A stretch of 14,923 bases of DNA from JBBRHF01 sp038223055 (GCA_038223055.1 JBBRHF010000105.1:1-14923), one strand, 5' to 3'. Counted from the stretch's first letter, positions 1 through 5,795 are shown. Program-made: numbers and translations. Notes: a model not told the origin generated them from the letters alone.

Positions 1-308
1 CCACCGCCCGCGGGCCCGACCGGAACCACACAGTGGAAAAGCTGGCGCAGGCCAGCAGCATCACCACGCCCCCAACGCGGTCAACACTTTCTCGCCAACA
101 ACAAGATCAACAGAACCTCGGTCCACGGATTCAGGCTTAGGGCTTCGGCGATGCCGCGCCGGGTCGCCTGCCAGGGCTTGTCCGCTTCGGGGTCGGGCAG
201 TGGTTCCTCCGTGTGTCGCCTCGAGCATCCCCCAGCCGGGACCTTACAGCGTCCACGCTGTAGGGAATCCCGGCTGCCAGGGCCGGGCCCGACACGCCAG
301 GAGCACCG
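1..308. other. Leading 308 bases without a recognised gene
   Basis: I see no family I can name here. A minus-strand frame gives residues such as KPWQATRRGIAEALSLNPW, which looks protein-like, but I cannot assign it and it may be the decayed end of a gene. The right part (from about 230) is probably the 5' end of an ISKra4-type element, because the reading frame that follows resembles its transposase N-terminus. An imperfect palindrome lies at 233-276. Confidence 0.4.
233..276. repeat. Imperfect 44-bp palindrome
   Basis: Left arm CAGCCGGGA then TACAGCGT; right arm ACGCTGTA then TCCCGGCTG, with small mismatched segments between the two paired blocks. It sits 33 bases upstream of the short ORF that opens the sulfur operon. 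It could be a terminal structure of the truncated IS, a transcription-terminating hairpin protecting against read-through, or an operator. There is no T-tract on either side to favour a terminator. Confidence 0.55.
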
Positions 309-443
309 ATGGACACCCCGCGGGCCGAGCAGGACGAGACTTTCGATCACAGCCGAGAGTGCTTCGGGGAGACCCTCGGGTGGCTGGAGGGGCCCGACGC
401 CGCCGCCCTGAGCCACGCCGAGCTCGAGGCCTCACTGAAATGA
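309..443 (+). pseudogene. Truncated N-terminus of an ISKra4-type transposase (44 codons)
   Basis: ATG at 309 has a good ribosome site (AGGAG at 299-303) and opens a 44-residue frame. It contains GETLGWLEGPDAAALSHAEL, a pattern I associate with the extreme N-terminus of actinobacterial ISKra4-family transposases, which normally continue for about 400 more residues. Here the frame ends with TGA at 441-443, and that TGA overlaps the ATG of the TusA-like gene (ATGA at 440-443). The family call is from memory of the N-terminal pattern only. Seen directly: the ORF, its ribosome site and the overlap. Inferred: an IS broke at or just before the TusA start, so the leftover transposase start now acts as a leader peptide that could couple translation into the sulfur operon. 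Alternatively it is a genuine small leader gene. Confidence 0.5.
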
Positions 444-691
444 CAGGACCAGCCGAGATCGTCATCGACGGTGAGGACCGCGGCTGTGGCGAGCTGCTCA
501 TCCGGCTGCACACTCAACTGGGCGACGTACCCGCCGGCACCACGGTCCGGCTCGTCACCACCGATCCGGGCTCCGCGGTCGATGTCCCCGCCTGGTGCCG
601 GCTCACCGGGCACCACTACCTCGGAGCGGCCGTCACCCCTGACGGCCGGCCCGCGCACGACTTCGTCCTCACAACCAGGAGAGCCCCATGA
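440..691 (+). CDS. TusA-family sulfur carrier protein
   Basis: An 83-residue protein of the size of TusA/SirA/YedF sulfur carriers. These relay a persulfide sulfur on a conserved N-terminal cysteine. Residues 7-20 hold the family beginning with Cys16 (DRGCGELL), where canonical TusA has Cys-Pro-x-Pro; here Gly replaces the first Pro, so the motif is atypical. The middle shows the usual TTDPGSAVDVPAWCRLTGHH block (residues 40-59) with a second cysteine, Cys53. The start at 440 is chosen because upstream residues in this frame are not TusA-like and because the ATG overlaps the preceding stop. The ribosome site is weak (GAGG at 425-428), so translation may rely on coupling. Its stop overlaps the DsrE start by ATGA. 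Role in this operon, inferred: sulfur donor or carrier for the downstream TusA/radical SAM protein. Confidence 0.85.
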   Translation: MTGPAEIVIDGEDRGCGELLIRLHTQLGDVPAGTTVRLVTTDPGSAVDVPAWCRLTGHHYLGAAVTPDGRPAHDFVLTTRRAP

Positions 692-1044
692 GCATTCTCA
701 TCTCGATCACCCGCGGCGCCGACGACGCCGACAAAGCGACCGTCGGGTTCGTGGTCGCCTCGGCAGCGGTCGCCTCGGCCCAGGACACGACCGTATTCCT
801 CAGCAGCAACGGTGCGACACTAGGCCGCAAGGGCGAGGCCGCCACAATCCACGAGGAGGGCTTCGCGCCCCTCGCCGAGCTGCTGGACGGCTACCTCGAA
901 GCCGGTGGCGCGCTACTGGTCTGCAGCCCCTGCGCGAAGAAACGCGGCATCGGCGAGGCCGACCTCGTACCCGGCGCACGCATCGTCGGCGGCGCCGCCG
1001 TCGTGGAGATCATGGCCGCGGGCGCCGCCACCCTCACCTACTGA
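688..1044 (+). CDS. DsrE-family protein
   Basis: A 118-residue cytosolic protein of the DsrE/DsrF/TusD fold, which accepts sulfur from TusA on a C-terminal-region cysteine. Visible features are the beta-alpha start (SILISITRGADDADKA), the FLSSNGATLG loop at residues 37-46, and the cysteine pair VCSPCAKKRGI with Cys79 and Cys82, at the position of the active cysteine in this family. The start at 688 has a clear ribosome site (AGGAGAG at 677-683) and overlaps the TusA stop by four bases. The stop (TGA 1042-1044) overlaps the next ATG by one base. A TusA plus DsrE pair is a known sulfur-relay combination. The final acceptor here is unknown. Confidence 0.85.
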   Translation: MSILISITRGADDADKATVGFVVASAAVASAQDTTVFLSSNGATLGRKGEAATIHEEGFAPLAELLDGYLEAGGALLVCSPCAKKRGIGEADLVPGARIVGGAAVVEIMAAGAATLTY

Positions 1045-2111
1045 TGGACGGCGGATCCGGAACCGTCCGAGCGGCGGCCGAGGTGGACGGGGGGACATTG
1101 GACTGCGGTTCCGGGCTGCTGCTGATGGTGACCCGCGGCATCCGCCAGGTGGTCGAAGGCGACGTGCTGGCGATCCGCACCCGGGAGCGTTCGGTCCTGG
1201 ACGATCTGCCGTGCTGCGCCCGGCTCGCGGGTCACCAGCTGCTGGGCGTCGAGGAGGACTCGCCGTCGGGACCGTGGCGCCTCGCCTTCCGGCGCGGCGC
1301 CAGCAGCGTCTTCACCGGCGGCGGGGAGGTTGAGCTCGGCACCCGGCTGTGGATCTACACCAACTTCGACTGCAACCTGGCCTGCGGCTACTGCTGCGCC
1401 GAGTCCTCCCCGCATGCCGTTTCCCGGCGAATCCCGGTCCAGGTCGCCTTCCGCGCCGTCGAGGAGTTCGCCGCGCTCGACGGTCGCGAGGTGCTGCTCA
1501 CTGGCGGCGAGCCGTTCCTGCACCCGGACCTGGGCGCGTTGGTGACTGCCGCCAGCCGGCTGCTGCCGGTCACGATCCTGACCAACGCGATGGTGTTCTC
1601 CCGGGGAGCCCGGCGCACCACCCTCGACGCCATGGACCGCGACCGGGTCACCCTGCAGATCAGCCTCGACTCGGGCGACCCGCAACTGCACGACCGGCAA
1701 CGCGGCCCCGGCAGCTACGCGCGGGCGATGGAAGGTCTCCGGCTGGCCCGCCAGCTGGGATTCCGGGTGCGGATCGCCACCACCCTGTTCGAGGAGGAAC
1801 CCGGGACCGTCGCCGCGCTGCACACCGAACTGGACAGCGTCGGCGGCGGCATCGGAGACCGGCTGATCCGGCCGGTGGCCCACCAGGGTGCAGCCCCGAT
1901 CGGCGTGCACATCTCCACCGACACCGTCGCCCCCGAGCCCACGCTGACCGCCGACGGCGCCTGGTGGCACCCGGTCGCGGTGACCGACCCTAACCTACGC
2001 GTCACCGACTCGCCGCTTCCGGTCGCCGAGGTGTTCGCCATCATCCGAGACGCGATGCAACTACAGGACGCGTCCGCCCAACAAGGAAGGTCAGTGTTCC
2101 GCTGTGCCTGA
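1044..2111 (+). CDS. Radical SAM protein with N-terminal TusA-like domain
   Basis: A 355-residue protein with two domains. Residues about 12-85 repeat the TusA pattern: Cys21 in TLDCGSGLLL at the sulfur-carrier position, then VLDDLPCCARLAGHQLLG with Cys57 and Cys58. Residues about 100-290 are a radical SAM core: the cluster motif Cys110-x3-Cys114-x2-Cys117 (CNLACGYC, followed by Cys118), the SAM-binding GGEP at 154-157, and LQISLDSG at 204-211. The C-terminal part (RLIRPVAHQG, then APEPTLTADGAWWHPVAV) has no obvious cysteine-rich SPASM domain; only Cys354 is near the end. The start at 1044 is set by the one-base overlap with the DsrE stop. The open frame extends back to 471, but that portion is a shadow of the two preceding genes. 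Inferred role: sulfur delivered by the fused or free TusA domains takes part in a radical SAM modification. The substrate is unknown. Confidence 0.85.
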   Translation: MDGGSGTVRAAAEVDGGTLDCGSGLLLMVTRGIRQVVEGDVLAIRTRERSVLDDLPCCARLAGHQLLGVEEDSPSGPWRLAFRRGASSVFTGGGEVELGTRLWIYTNFDCNLACGYCCAESSPHAVSRRIPVQVAFRAVEEFAALDGREVLLTGGEPFLHPDLGALVTAASRLLPVTILTNAMVFSRGARRTTLDAMDRDRVTLQISLDSGDPQLHDRQRGPGSYARAMEGLRLARQLGFRVRIATTLFEEEPGTVAALHTELDSVGGGIGDRLIRPVAHQGAAPIGVHISTDTVAPEPTLTADGAWWHPVAVTDPNLRVTDSPLPVAEVFAIIRDAMQLQDASAQQGRSVFRCA

Positions 2112-2688
2112 CATCTCCACACCGCACACTGTCGACGCGCCCGAGCTGCCTGATGCGACTGGCGCATCGATCCGCGAGCCCCTGGACACGAACAGCGCCG
2201 GAGCACGTGCTGTGATCGCCGCGGTCCGGATCGCGGTGGCGCTGCTATGGATCCAGAACATCAACTGGAAGCGGCCGCCGGACTTCGGCCGGGACACCAA
2301 CCGGGGCCTGTACAAGTTCACCAACGACGCGGTGCTGCACCCGGTGGTGTCGCCGTTCACCTGGTTCGTCGAACACATCGTGCTCCCGCACTTCACACTG
2401 TTCGGCTACCTCACCCTGATCGTGGAGTTCAGCCTCGGCGCCTTCCTGCTGGCCGGGCTGCTGACCCGGTTCTGGGCGGTCGTCGGGCTGGCGCAGACCA
2501 GCGCGATCACGATGTCGGTGCTGAACACCCCGAACGAGTGGCAGTGGTCCTACTACCTCATGTTCGTGGCACACGCGGTCCTGCTCGCCACCGCCACAGG
2601 GCGGGTGGCCGGGCTCGACGGCCTGCTCCGGGCGCGGTGGCGGCGATCGTCCGGCCGGCTAGCCTCGCTGGCGCTGAAGGCGTCATGA
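2104..2688 (+). CDS. DoxD/DoxX-like membrane protein (thiosulfate:quinone oxidoreductase small-subunit family)
   Basis: A 194-residue integral membrane protein. About 35 polar residues precede the first membrane segment (about 36-52, with the motif NINWKRPPDFG just after it). Further hydrophobic segments lie at about 98-121, 123-140 and 150-167. The WKRPP loop, the periplasmic-looking TWFVEHIVLPHF stretch and the YLTLIVEFSLGAFLLAGLLT segment fit the DoxD family, which in archaea helps oxidise thiosulfate with electrons passed to quinone. The start is GTG at 2104, overlapping the radical SAM stop by eight bases; AAGGAAGG at 2083-2090 is a slightly distant ribosome site. The product's stop overlaps the next ATG. 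Its place in a sulfur-relay operon supports a membrane redox step on a sulfur compound, but DoxX-type proteins are functionally diverse. Confidence 0.8.
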   Translation: MPDISTPHTVDAPELPDATGASIREPLDTNSAGARAVIAAVRIAVALLWIQNINWKRPPDFGRDTNRGLYKFTNDAVLHPVVSPFTWFVEHIVLPHFTLFGYLTLIVEFSLGAFLLAGLLTRFWAVVGLAQTSAITMSVLNTPNEWQWSYYLMFVAHAVLLATATGRVAGLDGLLRARWRRSSGRLASLALKAS

Positions 2689-3122
2689 GTCGCTCGGGAG
2701 CAGGGACGACAGCCGCTCGGGTGGGGTCCCTGCGACGCCGCGGCCTGTGGGTGAGCGCAGGCACCGCCGCAGGCAGCCTCTTCGCGACCTTCGACTACAC
2801 CCCGCTGAACTTCGCAGTGGTCGACACCCGCATCGCGGTCGTCCTCCTGGTGCTCGCCGCGCTCGGCGCCCTGGGTGCGGTGCTGGAACAACGACTGCTG
2901 CTGCACGGCGTCGGGTCCGTCCTGCTGCTGCTCGGCGCGGTCCGGCTGGTCAGCTACGGGCACGGCGACGGCCTGATCGGCGGCGGCAGCTCCACAGCTG
3001 CGCTGATCGCCGGACTCGGTGTGGCGTTCATCGGGGTCGCGGCAGCAGCTAACGAGCCGGCCGGACCGCAGGACGCGGTAGACAGCCCCGTCCACCCTGG
3101 TTCACCACGGCCCCGGGCATGA
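2685..3122 (+). CDS. Small multipass membrane protein of unknown function
   Basis: A 145-residue protein. An Arg-rich N-terminus (to residue 20) precedes about four hydrophobic segments (about 21-37, 48-67, 70-91, 103-121), and the tail is Pro-rich and polar. Between segments 1 and 2 lies FDYTPLNFAVVDTR, and between 3 and 4 a glycine-rich loop (YGHGDGLIGGGSS). It has no cysteine and no motif I recognise. The ATG at 2685 overlaps the DoxD stop (ATGA), so it is almost certainly co-translated with DoxD and may form a membrane complex with it. The longer open frame back to 2247 is a shadow of the DoxD gene. The call as a real gene rests on the overlap and the membrane-like composition. Confidence 0.7.
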   Translation: MSRSGAGTTAARVGSLRRRGLWVSAGTAAGSLFATFDYTPLNFAVVDTRIAVVLLVLAALGALGAVLEQRLLLHGVGSVLLLLGAVRLVSYGHGDGLIGGGSSTAALIAGLGVAFIGVAAAANEPAGPQDAVDSPVHPGSPRPRA

Positions 3123-3158
3123 CCGCAGGACGACGAGTCCGCGAGGAGGACACTGCCC

Positions 3159-3500
3159 ATGACCACGCTGAAGATGCGCGAACCCGCCCCAACGTTGGAC
3201 CTGCCGCTGGTCGGCGGCGGACGCTGGCAGCTCGACGAGCACCGGCCGACCCGCTACACACCGGTGGTCTTTGCCGCGGAGGACGCGATGCGCAGGCGGG
3301 GCTTCTCGTGAGCAAAGGCATCAAGGACCCCGAGCCGGAGCCTGTCAACGAAACCCGGGATGTTCCTGGTCGCCCCCCACACGACGCTGTACTCCGCGCA
3401 CGTCCAGTCGGTGCCGTTCGCCCGCCCGCACCTGGACAGCCTGATCAACACGGTCCGTTGGATCACCGAGCACGACTACCCGCCCGGCGGCGAGGCGTGA
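3159..3500 (+). pseudogene. Decayed peroxiredoxin-like (AhpC/TSA-type) gene
   Basis: The ATG at 3159 has a strong ribosome site (GAGGAGG at 3143-3149). The N-terminus MTTLKMREPAPTLDLPLVG followed by WQLDEHRPTRYTPVVF matches the opening of thioredoxin-fold peroxiredoxin-like proteins. The frame then jumps straight into DAMRRRGFS and stops at 3309-3311. The remainder of such a protein is readable in other frames: LLVSKGIKDPEPE around 3300-3340, then GMFLVAPHTTLYSAHVQSVP to ITEHDYPPGGEA, ending with TGA at 3498-3500. The segment that should carry the catalytic cysteine after VVF is deleted, and there are at least two frameshifts, so the product cannot be an active peroxidase. It is the last gene of the sulfur operon (36 bases after the membrane gene) and shows a thiol-redox activity once belonged to it. 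Confidence 0.75.
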
Positions 3501-3539
3501 CGGTCCGCCGGGGCAACCTGGCTGGGGCCGGGTGACCGC

Positions 3540-4298
3540 GACGCGGATCCTGCTGGGCGGGCTGCACTGACCAGCCGCGCGGCGTATGACGACGTCGGCC
3601 GAGGCGGCATACGACGACCAGTTGACGGTGACGCCGTGTCGGTGGCGGAACCGTGCGCAGTCGGCCGATGATGGACGGATCGTGGCCAGCTGTCCTGCCG
3701 GCTCCGCCTCGAGGGGGACAAACTCGTTCGGTCCGGCAGTCAGCCGGAAGGTGGGCGAGCTCACAGCCGACCGCGCCGCCGCCGGGGACGACCAACCTGT
3801 TCGGGCGGGCCGTAAGATCCCAGACCGTCTCGCTCGTGAGGTACTGCGTCTCGCGCACGCCGGGCACGTCCGGAACCAACGGGGCGGCGCCCACCGCCAG
3901 GACGAGCCGCAGGGCGCTCAACGCGCGACCGGCCAAGACGACTGACCCCGTCCCGGTCCGCTGTGCCCGACCATCGACCACGTCGATGCCTTCGGCGCGC
4001 AGCACCTCCGCGGTCTCGGTGGCAGCCATACGTGACACGGCGTCCGGCACCCGGGACATGGCGGTGCAAAACGGCAGCTGGGCCTCGGAAGCCTCGATCA
4101 GGTTCTTGGACGGCACGCAGCCCTGTAAAAGTGGCAGTCACCACCGACCGCGCCGTTCTGGACCAACGCCACCCGCTTGCCCAACCGGACGCCCGTGCGG
4201 GCGGTCGCCATCCCACCGTCGCCGCGGACCGCGGCCAGCCGACGTGCGGCCCGGCCGCGGTGGCCTCACCCGGCCCCGTGGGTCGCGTCCTGCTCCAT
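3540..4298 (-). pseudogene. Decayed FAD-dependent pyridine nucleotide-disulfide oxidoreductase (mercuric reductase-like)
   Basis: Read on the minus strand from an ATG at 4298. Pieces of a class I flavoprotein disulfide reductase appear in successive frames. First comes a damaged FAD-binding start (MEQDATHGAG then stop), then GVRLGKRVALVQNGAVGGDC. Next are the region of the redox-active disulfide (PSKNLIEASEAQLPF from about 4116, preceded by TGLRA in a shifted frame where TGCV is expected), and RLVLAVGAAPLVPDVPGV. The NAD-binding motif PGGGAVGCELA follows at about 3780-3800, then a scrambled tail (LATIRPSSADCARFRHRHGV). The C-terminal dimerisation domain with its His-x4-Glu motif is absent; the similarity fades where the convergent peroxiredoxin remnant begins. 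Several indels make it non-functional. It lies 46 bases downstream of the Cys-rich small gene and would have been its operon partner. Confidence 0.75.
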
Positions 4299-4344
4299 GC
4301 GGTCACCATTGTGGAGCGGTGGTCCGCCGTCGACCAGTTGCGGG

Positions 4345-4512
4345 CTATCGGTGCCGGTAGAGGAACACCCAGCGGAACGCGGACAGACCGGGGCGGCGGC
4401 ACCAGCAGTCCGCGGAACACCCGCAACGGGACACCCCAGCCGCCTCCAGACCCTTCCCGACCAGTGCGGCCAGCAGGTACAGCCCCGACAGAATCCGAAC
4501 GGCGCGTCTCAC
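4345..4512 (-). CDS. Small Cys-rich protein (CxC-x3-CxC) with one membrane or amphipathic segment
   Basis: A complete 55-residue frame from GTG (4512-4510) to TAG (4347-4345). The first half is hydrophobic with basic residues at the front (VRRAVRILSGLYLLAALVG). The second half carries Cys30, Cys32, Cys36 and Cys38 (SRCGCSADCWCRR), followed by PGLSAFRWVFLYRHR. The cysteine spacing could bind a metal or an iron-sulfur cluster, or exchange thiols. I recall similar small proteins in other actinomycetes but no assigned function. TAGCCT (minus strand, 4524-4519) ends six bases before the GTG, a TANNNT -10 placed as in leaderless actinobacterial transcripts, which supports this start. The ribosome-site region has no Shine-Dalgarno match. 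It precedes the flavoprotein pseudogene and appears to be the only intact gene of that unit. Confidence 0.6.
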   Translation of the reverse strand: MRRAVRILSGLYLLAALVGKGLEAAGVSRCGCSADCWCRRPGLSAFRWVFLYRHR

Positions 4513-4518
4513 GTTGCC

Positions 4519-4524
4519 AGGCTA
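4519..4524 (-). promoter_or_regulatory. Putative -10 box for a leaderless transcript of the Cys-rich gene
   Basis: Minus-strand TAGCCT fits TANNNT and lies six bases before the GTG at 4512. TTGACC further upstream (minus strand, ending about 29 bases before this box) is too far to be its -35 element under normal spacing. A short dyad, CTTCA-N5-TGAAG (4529-4543), lies just upstream where an activator or repressor could bind. Confidence 0.35.
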
Positions 4525-4539
4525 GAAGGCTTCAGCCGA
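4520..4539 (+). repeat. Left arm of a 20-bp inverted repeat
   Basis: GGCTAGAAGGCTTCAGCCGA pairs with the arm at 4584-4603 with a single mismatch (C versus G at position 14), separated by 44 bases. The repeat covers the putative -10 of the Cys-rich gene. It may be a pair of operators or the ends of a small vanished insertion. Confidence 0.75.
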
Positions 4540-4583
4540 TGAAGTAGTTGTTGGGTCAAGTTTCGTGCCGGGCGGAACGTGTC

Positions 4584-4603
4584 TCGGCTCAAGCCTTCTA
4601 GCC
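4584..4603 (-). repeat. Right arm of a 20-bp inverted repeat
   Basis: On the plus strand it reads TCGGCTCAAGCCTTCTAGCC, the reverse complement of the arm at 4520-4539 except for one base. It lies between the Cys-rich gene's upstream region and the stop of the winged-helix remnant. No intact gene starts just to its right on the plus strand. Confidence 0.75.
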
Positions 4604-4610
4604 GGGTTGG

Positions 4611-4811
4611 TCACACTGCCAGGCATGATGCTTTCGCGAGGTGGTCGATTTCCTTGTTGAGTCGGTCCATCGCGGTGCGCAGCGGGGTTGTCATGGGCGG
4701 GTCGGGGTCGGTGAGTTCGGCTAGCCCGATGCGGATCAGCCGGTTGTGCACTCGGGTGAGGAACACCGCGGTGGCCATGCCCAGGTCGGTGACCCGGTAT
4801 GAGGCACACAT
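4611..4811 (-). pseudogene. C-terminal remnant of a winged-helix-type protein
   Basis: A 66-residue frame with YRVTDLGMATAVFLTRVHNR near its start, then LIRIGLAELTDPDPP and a helical tail ending KEIDHLAKASCLAV. The opening resembles the beta-wing and last helix of a winged-helix protein of the type found beside actinobacterial transposable elements ("Y.VT..G...A.F.T..H.R"). The DNA-recognition helices that should precede it are missing, and the sequence upstream of 4811 does not continue in any frame I can follow. I therefore read it as a truncated gene, not a 66-residue protein. The family assignment is from memory and is tentative. Confidence 0.45.
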
Positions 4812-4840
4812 GCGGCAGACTCACGGGCCGGTCCGCGGAT

Positions 4841-4867
4841 CGAATCTCTGATGCCGAGATCGATTCG
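4841..4867. promoter_or_regulatory. Dyad upstream of the PAP2 gene
   Basis: CGAATC-TCT (4841-4849) pairs with AGA-TCGATTCG (4857-4867), allowing a two-base bulge, around a 7-base centre. It overlaps the alternative upstream ATG at 4851 and is 16 bases before the preferred start at 4884. It could be an operator or a leader hairpin. Confidence 0.4.
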
Positions 4868-4868
4868 G

Positions 4869-4881
4869 TGCCACAGTGGCA
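4869..4881. promoter_or_regulatory. Perfect 13-bp palindrome at the PAP2 start
   Basis: TGCCAC-A-GTGGCA, six-base arms around one base, ends two bases before the ATG at 4884. This is where a repressor would block transcription start or ribosome entry. No Shine-Dalgarno sequence is visible here. Confidence 0.45.
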
Positions 4882-4883
4882 GC

Positions 4884-5786
4884 ATGACCCGCCGGCGAGC
4901 GTTAAACAACAACGTGGCGGATGCGACGGCACCCGCCGCGCTGACGGTGTTCTGCCTTCTCGGGTTCTTTTTCGTATACGTGCTGACCGTGCGCACTACG
5001 CCCGGACGGCAGTTCGGAGACGCATCGCTGCGCGGCGCCCTGATCACCAACTCCGGGGTCGTCGATGCGGTCGACGCGATCCTTGGGGTGGTGTCGGTGG
5101 CAACCCTGCTGGGTGGGGTCGCGGCGATCGCATTGATCGCGTTGGTACGGCAGCGGCGAGTACCTGGTCTAACGGCGGTAGGACTGATGATCGCGGCCAA
5201 CGCCTCCACCTGGCTGCTGAAGACGCATCTGCTGACCCGGCCCGATCTCGGCCTGCGCGAGATCACGCCGGCGACGCATAACAGCCTGCCCAGCGGGCAT
5301 ACAACCGTGGTGTTCTCGGTCGTGCTTGCCGTGCTGGTCGTCATTCCAGCGCGGGGGCGCCGCCTCGTCGCGATCACCGGCGGTGCGGCCGCTGTGGTGA
5401 CGGCGTTAGCCACCATGTCCGCCGGTTGGCATCGGGCCGGTGATTCGATTGCGGCGTTTCTCGTGGTCGGGACGTGGGCGGGAATCGCCGCCATCGTGGC
5501 CGTGCTGACCGCAGCCACCACCGACTCCGTTCGGGTCCCCACGCCCCGCGCGGGCGATGGATCGCCGCGGCGGTGCCTGATCGCCATGACGGCCGGATCC
5601 GCCGGCGTCGGGTTCTGTCTCGCGTTCGGGTTGGTCCTCATCGCGCCGTTGCGGACCAGCACCGCTGGCGCCGTGTTGGCCTTCGTGGCCGGTGGTGTTC
5701 TCATCGTCGCGTCGGCGATCGCCGTCCTGATGGCCGAGCTGGGCTTGCTGCAGCGAACCGATCGCGCGACCCATGCGGCTCGATGA
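4884..5786 (+). CDS. PAP2-family membrane phosphatase
   Basis: A 300-residue multipass membrane protein of the type 2 phosphatidic acid phosphatase family, which hydrolyses lipid phosphates such as phosphatidate or undecaprenyl diphosphate. Counting from 4884, the three family motifs are KTHLLTRP (Lys113 to Pro120), PSGH (136-139, catalytic His139 region) and GWHRAGD (His183 to Asp187). The first arginine of the usual third motif is not evident (SAGWHRAGD). Hydrophobic segments flank the motifs, and two or three more lie after residue 235. An ATG at 4851 in frame would add 11 residues (MPRSIRCHSGS). I prefer 4884 because the extension lies inside a dyad and lacks a ribosome site, but neither start has a good one. 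The gene looks intact. The 3' neighbour converges 10 bases away. Confidence 0.85.
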   Translation: MTRRRALNNNVADATAPAALTVFCLLGFFFVYVLTVRTTPGRQFGDASLRGALITNSGVVDAVDAILGVVSVATLLGGVAAIALIALVRQRRVPGLTAVGLMIAANASTWLLKTHLLTRPDLGLREITPATHNSLPSGHTTVVFSVVLAVLVVIPARGRRLVAITGGAAAVVTALATMSAGWHRAGDSIAAFLVVGTWAGIAAIVAVLTAATTDSVRVPTPRAGDGSPRRCLIAMTAGSAGVGFCLAFGLVLIAPLRTSTAGAVLAFVAGGVLIVASAIAVLMAELGLLQRTDRATHAAR

Positions 5787-5795
5787 CCGATCACA

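Noticed and set aside
471..1043. N-terminal 191-codon extension of the radical SAM frame
   Set aside because: It overlaps the TusA and DsrE genes completely, is Arg/Ser/Pro-rich and has no domain; the ATG at 1044 fits the overlap pattern of the operon.
1038..1970. 310-codon minus-strand frame
   Set aside because: Antisense shadow of the radical SAM gene in GC-rich DNA, with low-complexity Gly/Ala/Gln composition and no family.
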